A stretch of DNA of 64,000 bases. Source: Anodontia alba. Its lineage: Eukaryota; Mollusca; Bivalvia; Lucinida; Lucinidae. Both the position numbers and the translations under genes were made by a program. Numbering within the stretch: the stretch's first letter is position 1; each line of letters starts with the position of its first letter. Shown piece after piece: positions 1 through 14,700 of this stretch. Under the pieces are notes generated by a model. That model saw nothing but the letters and a program-made list of their open reading frames with translations, was not told the DNA's origin and ran no database searches. Location: NCBI GenBank assembly GCA_964016985.1, contig OZ024823.1:35941687-36005686 (forward strand), written 5' to 3'.

Positions 1-777
1 AAATTATGTCGAAGTCAATGGAGCACAAAATATAGGTCAAGGTCACTGGGTCAATGTACCTGCCAAGTCTGGAGGTCAGGGAGATGTGTCATGCAAGGTA
101 TGATGGTTGTCGTAGAATTGTAGTTGATTAGAATACTAACTTTGACGTAAATGTCGAACTTCGACATAACAGAACTGTTAACAGACAGACGGACGGATGA
201 ACGGACAGACAAATGGAAAAGCGGGCACCTATGTCGCAAAGTCAGGAGGGCAGGGAGATGTTTCATATAAGGTTTGATGGTTGTTTAGTCTTGTAGTTGA
301 TTAGAATACTAACTTTGACATAAATGTCGAACTTCGACATAACAGAACTGTTAACAGACGGACAGACAGACGGACGAACGGACAGACAAATGGAAAAGCG
401 GGCACCTATGTCGCAAAGTCTGGAGGTCAGGGAGATGTTTCATGCAAGGTTTGATGGTTGTTTACTCTTGTAGTTGATTAGTATACTAACTTTGACATAA
501 ATGTCGAACTTCGACATAAATGTTGACAGACAGACGGACGAACAGACAGACGAAGTGAAATCTGGATACCTATGTTGCAAAGTCAGGAGGTCAGGGAGAT
601 GTTTCCCACAAGGTTTGATGGTTGTTTAGTCTTGTAGTTGATTAGAATACTAACTTTGACATAAATGTCGAACTTCGACATAAATGTTGACAGACGGACG
701 GACGGACGGACTGACGGACGGACAGACGGACGGAAAATCGGACGCCTATATCGCACCCTGCTACAAGCAGGTGCGAT
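1..777 (-). repeat. End of tandem-repeat TIR element (family 61 kb)
   Basis: Four or so units of about 165-180 bp, each with the phrase GTCGAACTTCGACATAA, a GACA/GACG-rich stretch and AGGTTTGATGGTTGTTTA. It ends at AAGCAGGTGCGAT (765-777), part of a hairpin at 749-778. The same terminus and units occur in the opposite orientation at 61140-63126. The other end is outside the window. Small reading frames here are translations of the GACG repeats and are not genes. Confidence 0.85.
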
Positions 778-840
778 AAAAATCAAACTGACACCTCAAT
801 TATCCCCTTATTTGGAGGACTGGGATGAATCAGCATTATT

Positions 841-2799
841 TCAATACATACCTTTTGGAATCCTACTGGCTAAAGGTTCTTGATTTACAGAAGGCTTTGC
901 AACAGTTTGTGAACCAATTTTGGTTGGATTTCCATCTTCATCTATCAAACTAGCTAACTCTTGTTTTAGTCCATTCAATGATAAGCTTGTATGGAAATCT
1001 GGTTTAACAATATTTAAACTTGTCCCTTGATCTGCTAATTTATCACAGATATCTGACTTTTCTACTTTATTCCATTGTTCTGATTCATATTCCCCAATTT
1101 CTGAGCCTCTGTGATGATGACCATTGGTTCTGGAATTCGAAGGATCAGCGTTAATCTCCTTAAAAGTCTTTGCATTTTTATCTGAACTTTCACCAAGTAC
1201 ACTGTCAACCGGCTTTGCATCCTCTGTAATATTATTATTTTCCAGTTCAAAAGGAAGAATCATGTCACATAAACTATCAGTTAAACCACAGTATTTAGTG
1301 TTGGAAATGTCATCATTGGAATCACAATCAATCAGCTCTGGCAGCTCTTCACTTAAGTCTGAATCAAGCTTAATCTCACTAATGTCAGATTCAGGAATTA
1401 TCTCAATAGAATCTAGCTGGTTATCACTTGTATCAGAACATAATGATACAGGAACACCATGCGTATCTGAACCTTCTTCACAACTTTCTTCAAACACTTT
1501 ATTTTCTAAGTCTCTGTCTAATGTGGCAGCATCCGACAAATCACTTGGAATGGTATTTCCTTTTGTTAACTTTTGTGAATCAACTTTGCATTGGACATAG
1601 TTTGAAGTCAATTTGCTTTCTTCACTTTGGGCAAAAGCAGTTTCAGCCTCAGTATTTCTAATCTCAGAAGCTAAGTTATTAGAAGTCATCAATACCTCGG
1701 AACTCTTCAAAGACTCATTTTTAGTCAACAGGATAGAAGCACTGTTATTTTCATCACAAACTTCAGTTTTGCTGAATATTTCGGACGCTTGCATGTCTAC
1801 AATATTATCCCCTTTACTAACTAGATCAGTATCTTTAACAGGTCCATCTCCAGCAGACAATTTGCCCACCACTGGAGCAGTCTTACAACTTAATTCATTC
1901 ATCTTTGCATCTATCTTTTTTTCTGATACAGAATTTGATTCTGTATTAGTATTTTTGTCACCAGTTTCCAGTCCTAAGGAACTGTTTTCTGGCTCTGCAT
2001 TGTTTTGAATGTAAGACTCCACTTCTGTATCTAATTCTTGAGAACCAATGTCTGTTTCTAAAATATCTTGAATGTATGCCTCCAGAGTCTCAGTCTCCAA
2101 TTTTTGCTGAATCAGACATGCATCCACAGCTACTTGACTAGATCTGTCTAAATTCAGTGTTTCAATTGTTAGGGAAGAAACAAGAGGGCTATTCACTGGT
2201 ACCGAAGATAAAGGTGTGCATATGTGAGAAACTGGCAGACTTTGATTTGTACTGTCTAAAAGAGGATTTGTGGATGGAACTAAAGTCGGACTTGTGACCC
2301 GTGTCACTGAAAACAACTTTTTGGCTGTCATTTTCGGACAGTATTGGGGACTGAGCAAATCTTGCCCAGATGCTGGTTGTAATGTCAAGGATGCTACATC
2401 AGACTGATGAACAGACTGGAGTGGATGTAATAAACTGATATTTTCCTGAACACATGCAGGGCTCTCTAAATCTCTTTCAGGACTATTCTCTGTTAAAAAC
2501 AAAAGTTTTGGTCTGTTTATTTTGTCTTCTGAAGGAATGTATACATTTTCATCACTTAACAAATCTTTTTCGGCATTAGTTAGATCACCATCCCCAGATC
2601 TGAGTTTATGTTCCACCTGTGTTACTGTATTTTCTTCATGTTTAGGCTTAGCTTGATCCTGATCAAGTATTTTGCTTTCAGCTTTTGCTGCTGTTTCTTT
2701 TTCTTTCAATTGTTTATGAGCTAGATCTCTGTTTCTTTCAAGGTAAGTTCTAATGTCTTGTTGCAATCTCTTCTGTTGCTCCGCATAATCTTTGATTCC
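841..2799 (-). CDS. PPP1R37: PPP1R37 exon 11 (long acidic C-terminal exon; true end uncertain)
   Basis: Opens after TTTTGCAG with G-I-K-D-Y-A-E-Q-Q-K-R-L-Q-Q-D-I, a charged helical stretch likely to be coiled coil. It continues as about 600 residues of Ser/Glu/Asp-rich low-complexity tail with KKLFSVTRV about 160 residues in, similar to the human second PP1-contact region. The frame stays open to TGA at 841-843, ending R-I-P-K-G-M-Y. However AAAAG/GTATGT at 856-846 is a consensus donor three codons before that stop, and no AATAAA or ATTAAA is seen on this strand between 840 and 1. The exon therefore more probably ends at 852 and splices to an exon left of the window. Confidence 0.88.
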   Translation of the reverse strand, partial: GIKDYAEQQKRLQQDIRTYLERNRDLAHKQLKEKETAAKAESKILDQDQAKPKHEENTVTQVEHKLRSGDGDLTNAEKDLLSDENVYIPSEDKINRPKLLFLTENSPERDLESPACVQENISLLHPLQSVHQSDVASLTLQPASGQDLLSPQYCPKMTAKKLFSVTRVTSPTLVPSTNPLLDSTNQSLPVSHICTPLSSVPVNSPLVSSLTIETLNLDRSSQVAVDACLIQQKLETETLEAYIQDILETDIGSQELDTEVESYIQNNAEPENSSLGLETGDKNTNTESNSVSEKKIDAKMNELSCKTAPVVGKLSAGDGPVKDTDLVSKGDNIVDMQASEIFSKTEVCDENNSASILLTKNESLKSSEVLMTSNNLASEIRNTEAETAFAQSEESKLTSNYVQCKVDSQKLTKGNTIPSDLSDAATLDRDLENKVFEESCEEGSDTHGVPVSLCSDTSDNQLDSIEIIPESDISEIKLDSDLSEELPELIDCDSNDDISNTKYCGLTDSLCDMILPFELENNNITEDAKPVDSVLGESSDKNAKTFKEINADPSNSRTNGHHHRGSEIGEYESEQWNKVEKSDICDKLADQGTSLNIVKPDFHTSLSLNGLKQELASLIDEDGNPTKIGSQTVAKPSVNQEPLASRIPKGMY

Positions 2800-5700
2800 C
2801 TGCAAAATATAAATAATTCCTTTTAAATCTAATTTCTCCTATTATGTTGATAATTGTTTGTTTGTGTTGAGATTTTATGGCCCAGTCAACCCAACAGGGT
2901 CATGTCGAGCGCGGTCAGTTTACCTAACCACACGTTTACTGGGCAGGCTTAGTCATCTAAGCGGTTAACCAGTATTGTGCACATTCTTTCGCCAGAAATC
3001 ATGTTGATAAGAACATGTATTCAAGAGATTCAGTAACTAATTACTTTCTGTTTGTAACTGCACAGATTCCCAACCAAAAAGCACTTCCTTATAACTCATA
3101 GCTCCATATATGCTAAACTATAAAACTAAACTATCAACAGGCTGTCTGGATGGAGGGATTAAGGATTAATGACATTTTCAGTGAGTTTTGGCAGCACATG
3201 GTGGCTAAGTTTGACCAATGGCGGAAATCTGAATACATGTATGTCTGAAAAGACACATGGACTATCAGCAACTAAATTTGTTTGAGTTCTTGTTTAATGA
3301 CATGTTAACCCATGTGGTTCATTTTGTGTCATCTCCCAGATGATGATGATGGTTTGGTGTTTTACATCCCTTTCAACAGTATTTGAGTCATATGGAGCTC
3401 ATGGAAGGATGACAATGAAAGGCTCTGTGCAATGAAGCGCCTTACACTCATTTGACGAATTCTGCCTCCAGCGGGATTCGAACCGGGGACCTCATAATCC
3501 AAGTCGGGAGAGCTAACCACTCGGCACCTGGCTGCTTTGTCCACACCCAGAAAAAGGGAGAAAGGCACAGAAGAGCTACAGTAAATGTCCTTAAATGTCA
3601 AACACCAAAGTTTCTGACAAAATGCCATATGCAAACTGTGCAGACCCAGATCAGACTGCTCCTGATGGAGCAGTCTGATCAGGGTCTACACTGTATGCCA
3701 TTCCACTAAGCATTTTAAAAGACAAATGCATAAAAAGCAAAGTTTAAGCAAAAGAATTATGGAATAAAGTGTTCAAAATTTTAGGACATTTTCCTACATG
3801 TAGTAAAAGAGGAAAGGAAGAAGTAGAGGAGGATGGCAAATGACATTGCAGAAACATAAGAAATACTTATTTATTCCATTCCCTCATCTCCCATAAGTAC
3901 AGCAGTCCTAACCACCACCCATCTAAATGCCATCTTTCTCACATATAAGCAATTACAGTCGAACCTCGTTATCTCGAACTCGCTTATTTCGAATTACCGC
4001 TTATCTCGAAGTGATAATCTGGTCCCTGTTTTAACATGAAACTATGACAACAGGTAACAAAATAATGTGGAAAAGAGGAGGAGCAATTTCTCCTCTTTGC
4101 CACATTATTTTATATATATATTTCTAACTTCAGGAGTGAAATTACATATTCATTTGTTAAATGTGGTTGTTCAATATATTGTTTGCCTCACTCTCTCAAC
4201 TCTGATATGTCGAGGTACGGATATCTCGAAGTGTTTCAGAGAGTCCCTTGGAATTTGAGATAATGAGAGTCGACTGTATTGCACATGGCAAGTCTCCAAT
4301 CACAACAGTAGAGTAGTGATCCTAAAATGACCTACTTAGATCACCTCTCCCCTCCTCTGCATACACAGACAGGAATATACAATCTCAAAACTGAAGTTCT
4401 AAAATAGTCAAAATTGATATGTGATATGTAATTATTTGTTTTTTATTATACAGTCTGGATTATTTTACTATTAAGTTGTGAGAGCTCAAAAGGTGTTGTT
4501 TTGAGCCTACATGTAGACCTAAGAATCGAACTACAGTAAAAGGACATGAATTCATTTTAAATAACAGAATACAATACTTACAACAAAACTTTTACCATTT
4601 TTACCCTAAACACCTTAACTCCTCACTATACTTCCCCTAAAACTTGAACAAGTCCATTTAACAAATCGATTTTACTACCTCTTGATGTGTCTTTAAAATT
4701 TCTGGCTGCGCGACAAACCCTGCAGATATAATGGATCAGATGCCGCATTTTGTGGCATCTGATTTGGGTCTACCCTGTTTGTTGCAGCTTGTCTGTCCAA
4801 AAACTTAGGGAAAACCAAGTAAGACCAAAGAAAAAATGTGAGTGTTTAGGGTATCTCTACCCTACTTAATTTTCCTAGTGAAACTAGCCATTTTTTTTTT
4901 TAAGGAGTTTGCAGTATAAATAATTTATACTACCATATTTATGCTAAACATTTGGACAAGTATGTCTCAGAAAACAGTGTAGACCTAGATCAAACTGCTC
5001 AAGGAGCAGTTTGATCAGGGTCTACATTGTTTGCTATTCTATTTTAGACACATCAAAGGGTAGTCAAACAGGATTGGTAAAATTTCATGCGAATTATGGT
5101 GTGGAGTTCAAATATTTTTGGTAATTATTGTACAATTTCATAAAAAAATGTAAAAAAAGTGAAGATACCTACCTACCCAACCTATTTTTTCAAACATGTT
5201 ACCCTAAACAAACATATTTACTTATTTGGTCTAAGCATTTTATAATAAGCTCAAGCTACCAACCTGTTCCTTTTTAGTATCTTTGTCTAGGTCCAGCCTA
5301 GATAGACTGTTGTTCACTTTAAGAGCCAGTGACAGGGCCATTAGTCCTGCAGTTTTAATATCATTTTCTTGAAGATCTAAACGCACCAGGCGGGCAGTGT
5401 CTGCTATTACCTCTGCTAAAGCAACAGCACCTGTAAAACAAATGAGCCTGTGAGAAACTTTTTGTGATAATTTTGAATAACTGTTGAGGGTTATTAATAA
5501 AAGTGCTTTGCTGACTATGCACAAAATGTGTTTTTGTGAAGTGATAAGTATTTTTTTTTTTTTATATTCCTCTTACCTGGAGCTATATACATATGCTAAA
5601 AAGTACCTATTAACCCTTGTCCTGCTGAACCCGGATATGCCCTGCTTTTGCAAACAGTGTAGATCCAGATCAGTTGGCTTCTTCAGAAGCCAACTGATCT

Positions 5701-8700
5701 GGATCTGCACTGTTTGCCATTCAGTATTTGAATTTGTGCCAAACAACCTGGATCAAATAATCTGATTGGCTATAAATTAGAAGTGGGCATGGCATCTTAA
5801 TTTATTCAGCATGGCAAGGGTTAAAATCACCTTGACAAGCATTTCTAATAAATAAGCACAATATAGGTTCCGTAGTAAACATGTCACTGTGGCAGAAATT
5901 GCCAGTAAAGAAGAGGTAAACCTTGAATACAATTTTCCAGAAAACCTTGTATGACTCTGAATGGGGACAAAACTAAGATCTGATCTGATCAGAGTCTTTG
6001 TCGTGCCTTCAATAGTTAGCTTAAGACCCAGTTTTTTCATGTGGACAGCGAAGACTGGGTGGATGCCCAGACTGATCTGTCTTTGCTGGGTACACATGCC
6101 ATTTTGTTGGTTTTATCATGTGCTGGCTCAAATATTATGCAGATAACTTTCCTCCTATCTGGAGCTATGACCAGAGTATGCACTGTCGGAAGAAACGAAT
6201 GATGGTGTTTTCCGTCCTTTCAACATTTTTAAAGTCATATCAAGACAATAGAAGGGTGATAATGTAAGTTTCCAAGCAACAAAGTGTGGTACTGTCATAA
6301 GCTAAATTCAGCCTCCAGCAGGATACAAACCTGGAATCTTGTGACCCTAAGTCGGTAGCACTAGCAATTCGGCACCTCGTACACTTCCAGACCAAATAGC
6401 AGACTGAGGCTGATTTTCAGCATAACTGACTGACCATAAATGGGGACAAAAGAAGTACACTCCTCTTCTGTTGGAGAACCTAGAATTAAGAGGTGTGTCT
6501 TGTTTCTGGTTATCATGGTATGTACTGAAGCAGGCCTAAACAACACATACTGTATCTGTTTAGCATATAATTCGAGGGTTGAGCGCAAGACTAGTGTAAG
6601 TCAGATGGTTGTTTTTCCCCAAACCTAATCTCCTCACCATGAAGGCGTTATGAAGATTACAACATTTCTTTCTGTAAACAATGAAAATTTAGGTGCCATT
6701 GCTCATATGAGCAATGGCACTTAAATTTGCATTGTTTACAAAGGGGTCTAAGTTGCCCCTAAACAAGGGTTTCAAAAATATGTTTGAGTTACTATAGTCT
6801 TGCGCTCAACCCTTGATATTTCAGCCTTATTCACAAAGCAACATTCATAACTCCAGATAAGATTTTTTTTCAACCAAACAGTATTGTTACTTTTCTTATT
6901 TGTCCATGACAAACATGCTGTGGGTACTCACTGAAAGTGTCTCACTGAGGCACTTCTAATGAGTACCCATAACATGTTTTCATAGCTACAGATAAGAGGG
7001 GATATCCACATAATATGTTTCTAATTTCTCCACTTCTAATGAGTACCCACAACATATGTTTTTGTGGAGAAATAAGAAAGATATCAGCATTTTTCGGATG
7101 AAAAAAAAAAAACACCCTATCTGTTGCTATGTGTTTTCATGGAGAAATAAGAAAAATAATTACTCCGATAACCCCCCTTATCTAGAACTATGAACACTGC
7201 TTGTTAATACCTTCACATGATACTTTGGTTCCTGATAAACCCAGTTTCAGCAGTGACTTGGACTTCAACAGACCATCTTTTACCAGATGAATCCCCTCAT
7301 TGGTTATCGGATTGTGGCCCAGGTTAAGGGTCTCTAAACTTTCTGTCTTTTTCTGAAATCAACATGATACACTGAATTTACATCTCTGTTAAACTGTTCT
7401 TTTGGAAGCAAATACTTTTTTTTCTTCCAACAAAAACCTAGCACTTTAAACCCTAGTTATTCAGATACTGTAACTCCTAGTAAAACTTTTCCTTTCAACA
7501 TTATTTAACCCATTGTAGAATGAATAACCTCCCCCACACTATATTTTGGAAGAGTCCTATTTCAAGTTTAGGCACATCTGGCTATGAGATTTAGATATTC
7601 CTAGACTTTTGGCTAAAATATTTGCAAACAGAGGAAACCCTGATCAGACGCCGCATTTTGCAGTTTGCATTGTTTGCCCATTGCCCTTTTAGGGGTCTCC
7701 AGATTACAATGGGTTGTCATACTGAGAAGATAGAAGGGTGATAATGGAAGGCTCTGTGCAGTGAAGCATTCATTGTACAGCTGAATTTGGCCTCTGGCTT
7801 GATTCAAAGTCGTGAGCATTAACCACTGGGCCACCTGGACACTCTGCCCCAAAGTTAAACACATCCATTTGCCTACCTGGAGATGTCAGAGGAACTGTTA
7901 ATGAGGTGTATTTGGTGATAATTATAGGACAATTTTTCTTATTTCTCCATAAAAACATATGTTGTGGGTACTCATTAGAAGTGCCTCACCAAGGCGCTTC
8001 TAATGAGTACCCACAACATATGTTTTATGGAGAACTAACATATGTCGTGGATACTCATAAGAAGCACCTCACCAAGGCGCTTCTAATGAGTACCCACAAC
8101 ATATGTTTTTATGGAGAACTGGAGAAAATTATCATATACTCCTCCTTAACTATTCCTGTGTGTGTCTAAAATGGCTGGATGACTGGTAAACTTTGTAGCC
8201 CCTGATCAAACTGTTCCTTAAGAGCAATTTGATGAGGGCCTACATTGTTTGTTCAGACATGAATGTCTGAATATTTAGGGAAACTATGATATTTGAATGT
8301 CTCCATATTTCCGATTTGAATTGCTGACATTACCAATAACACAAACTTAATTTTGTTTATGGTATCCAACATTTCACCTTATGGCTTTATAAATGCTTTT
8401 TTTTTATTGTCTCCATAAAAATAAGTCTAGTAAGCTCGTAGAACATATTTCTATGACAAAATATGATAAATATTTGTTTAAATAATTCGCATATCTGAAA
8501 CCCTAAATGCACATCGAAATGAGCCGCCCCACATGAAAATGTCCCTTTGGATATACAGTAAATTCCTAAAATTTTGGATACCGAAGTTTCTGACAAAATG
8601 CCATATGCAAACAGTGCAGACCCACATCAGACTGCTCCTAAAGGAGCAGTCTGATCAGGGTCTACATTGTTTGCCATTCCACTAAGTATTTTAAGAGATA

Positions 8701-11700
8701 ATTGCATAAAAAGCAAAATATAGGACAAAATAGTATAAAGTGTTCGAAATTTTAGGACATTTACCATATATTGACAGTGAAGGCCCAGATCATCCTGTGC
8801 ATCCACGCAGTCTGATCAGGGCTTATGCCATTCACATTACAAACCAATGGACACAGTAAAATATATCTATGAATAACAAAGACCCTTATCCAACTGGGCA
8901 ATTTCACTGGCTTATCTTGAGTTTTACAGTTTGCGTATGCCCCAAAAGCACTGCCTATACCAGTATTCTCACAGAATCAGTTTGGCCTTGGCAATTTGCA
9001 TCAAATGGGACCTATTATCATTTGCTGGAAAAATAAGAAATATTGTAAAATGCTGTGAGCTGCTATTCTGGCCAGCATTTTACAAGCAAAAAATATTATT
9101 TCCAACAAGCTGGATTCCCACAAAAATAAGGATAAAGCCTACCAAAGCTTGGCTGATATCTGACATGGCTTGGAATGATATCTGGTTGTTCCATAATACT
9201 AGAGTGAGCAGTCCAGAGCCATACTTCTGTTCCGCTAATCCCTCACAAATGTGATGAACACCGACATCCTAGAACAAACACATCAGAATATCGATAAGAA
9301 AATTCTAATGATACTCACGCGATAGTAATACACCACAACCTCTTTATAACACTATTGTTGGGGTCCACAGCATAAACCGTGTTAGTTAAACAACCGTGTT
9401 ATATCCAAACAAAAATGTATAGATTATATTGAAAAATATAATCTATACATTTTTTGGGTTCCATCTTTGAACCGTGTTATATCGCAAAACCATGTTATAA
9501 TGAACCGTATTATAGAGTGGTTGTAGTGTAGTATCTAGAGCTATACCTTCAAATATGATGATAAAAATGAAGTTCACAGATTAAGTAATTCTATTCTGTC
9601 AAAACTGATCTATTTGTTTGCTTATTTATTTATTTATTTTTTTTTTTCAAATCTGTCATAAACCCTTGTTATGCTGAATAAATTAGGATGCCACACCCAT
9701 TTCTACCTGTCAGCCAATCAGATTACTTAATCCAGATAGTTGATATAAATTCACATATTGAATGACAAACAGTATAGATCCAGATCAGTTGGCTCCTTCT
9801 GAAGCCAACTGATCTGGCTCTACACTATTTGCAAAGGCAGGGTATATCTGGATTCAGCAGATGGATTAATGACCACAAGGTGGAGTTATTTGTAGCAATG
9901 TTACCCTCTTTTTTATTTGACAACATGACATAAATGTTGGCAAGAATAACTAGAGTGGGTACAACATCAATCTGGAAAAATCATGACTTTCCACTCAGAC
10001 AACTGTCTGACAATGATAGCCTCAATAGGTATATCATAAAAAATTTAGTACTTTCAGAAGAAAAATATTTCCAAATACATGTATCTGTTCATATCTAAAT
10101 GAAGCACACTACATGTTAACACTATGATTGATCAACTTAATCAATAAAAGTGTTTACCACCTACCTGTAGATGGTTATTTCGGAGATCTAGAAGTTCCAG
10201 CTTATGGTTAAATTTGAGGAGGTTTCCAACCTGAACACCATCTGTTGACATTAGTTTGTTATCACCTATAAACAGCTCCTTCAAAACCTCATTCATCTTC
10301 AGGGCAGCCACTGGAACATACACAGAATATCAGATAACATGCTTATTTTGACCACTTTTCTTATCAATTCTATCCACAAACATACATTGTGGTTTACACA
10401 TTAGAAACTAATGTTAATTCATTTTCATGTAGAAATAAGAAAGATATTCACTTAGAGCCCATCTTACCCATCCTAAATTTTGTCAATTCAAAAATTTTTA
10501 ATGAAAATATTTCACCTGAAAAGTAAATTTAGCCACACCAAGTGAAAACGAATTTCATAGCTTATGTGAACAATGGTGAACAGTTAATTCCTACATCAGC
10601 CCACATACCAATACTGTCTGATCAGGGAATTTGTTATTCAATTCTGATAAATTATGTCCACGACAGAAACATTAGATAAAGCCTTATCCACTGGGCTATG
10701 CCATGCAAAAAAAGGGTCTTCAGGCATATACAGACAGCCTAGGACCAGATCATCCTGTGCATTCATGCAGTCTGACCACAGTCTTCACTGTCAGCTAACA
10801 GAATCATTGGATACTACAGAACGTATGAATGGACAGATTCAGCAAAGGTCCAGATGATACTTTGTGCGCAGGTTGATCTGAGTCTGTGCATTTTGTGCAT
10901 ATTCGAAAGCACTTTTTCCCTTAATGCAGCCCAATTAAGGTTATATTAAAATTACATGTACATGACAATAGTAATGATGCTAAAGGACAAAATGAATGCA
11001 CTTGTTTTCTGGACAAACTGAATGAACTTGTTTTCTGGAAAATAAATGAGAAAAATATTTCAATATGTTGTCTGCTGATAATTTTTCCTAGAGTGTTCAG
11101 CGTTAAAGGGGAAGAATATATACCTCTAAGGGACATCACTCTGACCACAAGGTATTAGCCCTGTTTTTCAAAAGGGGCTTCTCTCAAAAGAAAAAAAATT
11201 GCTCATCTTGGAAACAAATCTTTCCTTTAAGAGGAGTCAACTTTGAGAATGAAGACACTTATCTACCAGCAGAGTTGTCTCCCTTAAAAATGGAGGCACA
11301 CAACTTTCTATGAGGCGAATCCATTCACCTTTAGCTAAAGTTGAAACCCTTCTGTGACATTTACAACAGAGCTCTATAGAGATAAAAGGGGTATCCAGAT
11401 ATTTTTTTTATTTCTCCACAAAAAAAACATATGCTGTGGGTACTCTTCAGAAGTATGCTGTAGATCCACTGTATCATGGTACAAGGGGTTCAAGATCTCC
11501 TATCGTGATATACAGTGTGGGGAATCCACGTGACCAAATGACTAAGTACAGGGAGTTTGTTACTATTTTAACTCCGCATAAGGTAGGATTTTTTAGAATA
11601 TCTCCATTTAAACCAAATGGAATTCAGCACTATTCTGAGATCTGAACTAATTCTTGAGAACATTGGAAGAATGTTTTTGCTGTCAATCTGGGCTACCGGG

Positions 11701-14700
11701 ACAATGTACAAGAATTTTGATGAAAAACATTCTCCCAATGTTCTCGAGAATCAGACCAGATTGCAGAATAGTACTTACACCACCAGACAGAGTTTGATTT
11801 TTCGTGTACTCTGCGCTTTATTTGAACAAATTCCATCAGGTATAAATCAAGATATCCTAAAAACATCCTACCTGATGCGGAGCTAAAAATAGTAACAAAC
11901 TCCGTGCACTTAGTCATTTGGTCACATGGATTCCCCACACTGTATAACTTGATTGCGATATAAGTCAAGACATGTACCATGCATGTATAACAGCATGTAT
12001 AACACTCAGTTTGCTGAGACATGGTTGATAAATAATATTCAGTGAAGCTATCAGCCATTTTTCTCAATTTAAATAAGATAAGAATCGCTTAACGGCAGTT
12101 TATGATAGGCCATTATGTCTAAGAAATAATTTGAATTGAGACCAGCTGATAAACTATGTTTGAAAACAACAAATCGTCGAGTTGACAAATTAAGATGCCA
12201 TTTTGGACATCGATGGGAAGCAACTCAAACTGCCCAAGTTGTCCTTGTGAAATTGGAGTTGCTTCCTTTTACATATTACTTGTGTTGTGAACCCAAAAAC
12301 TATAATTTATCAAAGTGTCTTTTTTTTTTTTTTTAGTTGTTATTGTTTTCTTTTAAAATTATTTTTTGCTAGAAAAGTGTGAAATGGGCACTGTGAAAAT
12401 GGCAAGAATAAGAAATGGATGTTTGGGACAGATACATCACAAGGTAACTGTCTTGTAAATATTGGTAGGTCCTGAAAAGGACCGTTTTCGCCTTTTAAGG
12501 CAAAATTAGTTTGTGGGCATCATTGACTGATTGAGCATTGAGCAGATCTATGTATTCAATAATGACACTGATTATGACAATAACAGAGATTATAATTCAT
12601 TTTATACCAATTATAATCCATGCGTGTACTGATTGTGACTGATGCCAAGGGGGATTGTTTGTCATAATGCGTGACTTGACTTAGCGTCGGGATAGGAGTG
12701 AAAAATCAAAACTGGAACACATTATTTTTCTAAGACAACAAACATTTTATGAGTTTTAAATTTTTTGCTTATGGAAAATTTAGGATCCACAACCGATTCC
12801 CGATATACTGGATTTCGCAAAAAATCAAAGACCGCAATGTATTGGATCTACAGCGTACCTCACTGAGGCACATCTGCTGCATACCCAAAACATATATTCT
12901 GTGAAGAATTAAGAAAAAAACATCACTGATTTAAAAAAATTAGAAACCAACTTAAAACACTGTAAAGCTATATTACCTGAGAAAAAGACTTAACATTTCA
13001 TGCAAAACTTCTCAATGATTTTGTGAACTATTTCTTGACAATTTGTAAGTTCTATTTTCAGGAAAACATAATTAAATCGTCCTTCAGCAAGTTAAGCCTT
13101 AAAGTGCCAGTCATTACTGCAGCAGACAACATTTTGATATACACCACATCTTTATAACACTGTTGTTGGGATCCAAAGCAAAAACTGTATTAGCTGAACA
13201 ACCGTGCTGTATCCAAAAAAATGTATAGATTATATACAAAAATGACCATTATGGTCATTTTTATATAGAATCTATACATTTTTGTTTGGATACAACACTT
13301 ATGGGGTCCACCTTTACACCTCTTATATCAAAAACCATCTTATAATGAATTGTCTTATAAAGAGGTAGCAGTGTACACATGTGTATGTTTTTATTTTTGA
13401 GAGAAAATAAGGTGAATCATCTGTTTAGAAGACAAGATCACACAAATCACATGAATGTCTAGTGTTTTTGTTTGTTTGTTTTTATGGTTTTTTTGTTGTT
13501 GTTTTATTTTTTTTTTTCCAGGACTTTGTACTTCTAACATATTTATACAGTTAAGAACCCAGCTACCTTACAAACTGTAATATCGGGTTTTATCAATAAA
13601 TAAATGAAACAAGAGGCCCACGGGCCACGGGTCGCTCACCTGAGTGACACAGTCACTGCAGATATGCAGATGTTATGCAACATTTTTCCAATCCTGTCAT
13701 CGCAACTAATGAAAAGATCATCATTTAAGCAGTTCTTTATTTTGAAGAAGATATATGGCATGCCAGTCAATTGAGGGTGATCATTTGAACAAACTCTAAA
13801 TGGCAGCCAGCTTGGAATTACAATCGGCACGATTTTAGCTATTTTTGATCTACGAGTCACCCTCATGCATCCTACCAAGTTTCGAGTCAACTGGCCTTTC
13901 AGTTCAGGAGAAGAGGCGAAAAATAGATTTTCAAGATGGCTGCCATGGCAGCCATCTTGGATATCCGATTGGCACAATTTTAGCTATTTTTGATCTACAA
14001 GTCATCCCAATGTCTCCTACGATGTTTGGAGTCAATTGGCCTTTCTGTGCAGGAGAAGCAGCTAAATATAGATTTTCAAGATGGCGGCCATAGTGGCCAT
14101 CTGGGATTTCTGATCAGAACGATTTTAGCTACATTTGACCTACAAGTCAACCTGATGCTTCCTACTAAGTTTCGAGTCAAGTGACTTTTGGGTTTAGGAA
14201 AAGAAGCGAATAATAGATTTTCAAGATAGACGCCATGGCGGCCATCTTGGATTTACGATCGGCATGATTTTAGCTATTTTTGATCTACAAGTCACCCAAA
14301 TGCTTCCTACCAAGTGTGGAGTCAAGTGGCCTTTCGGTTCAGGAGAAGAAGTGAAAAATAGATTTTCAAGATGGCTGCCATGGCAGCATCTTGGATTTCG
14401 GATAGGCACGATTTTTGCTATTTTTGATCTATAAGTCACCCCAATGCCTCCTACCAAGTTTGGGGTCAATTGGCTTTTGGGTTTAGGAGTTTAAGCGAAA
14501 AATAGATTTTCAAGATGGCGGCCATGGCGGCCATCTTGGATTTCCGATCTGCACGATTTTAGCTATTTTTGATCTACAAGTAATCCTGATGCTTTCTAGC
14601 ATGTTTGGAGTCAATTGGCCTTTCGGTTCAGGAGAAGAAGCAAAAAATAGATTTTCAAGATGGCTGCCATGGCGGCCATCTTGGATTTCCGATCGGCACG

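Noticed and set aside
1124..2008. Plus-strand frames of 131-158 aa opposite PPP1R37 exon 11
   Set aside because: Antisense shadows of a Ser/Asp-rich coding exon whose codons give few stops in reverse; no homology recognised.
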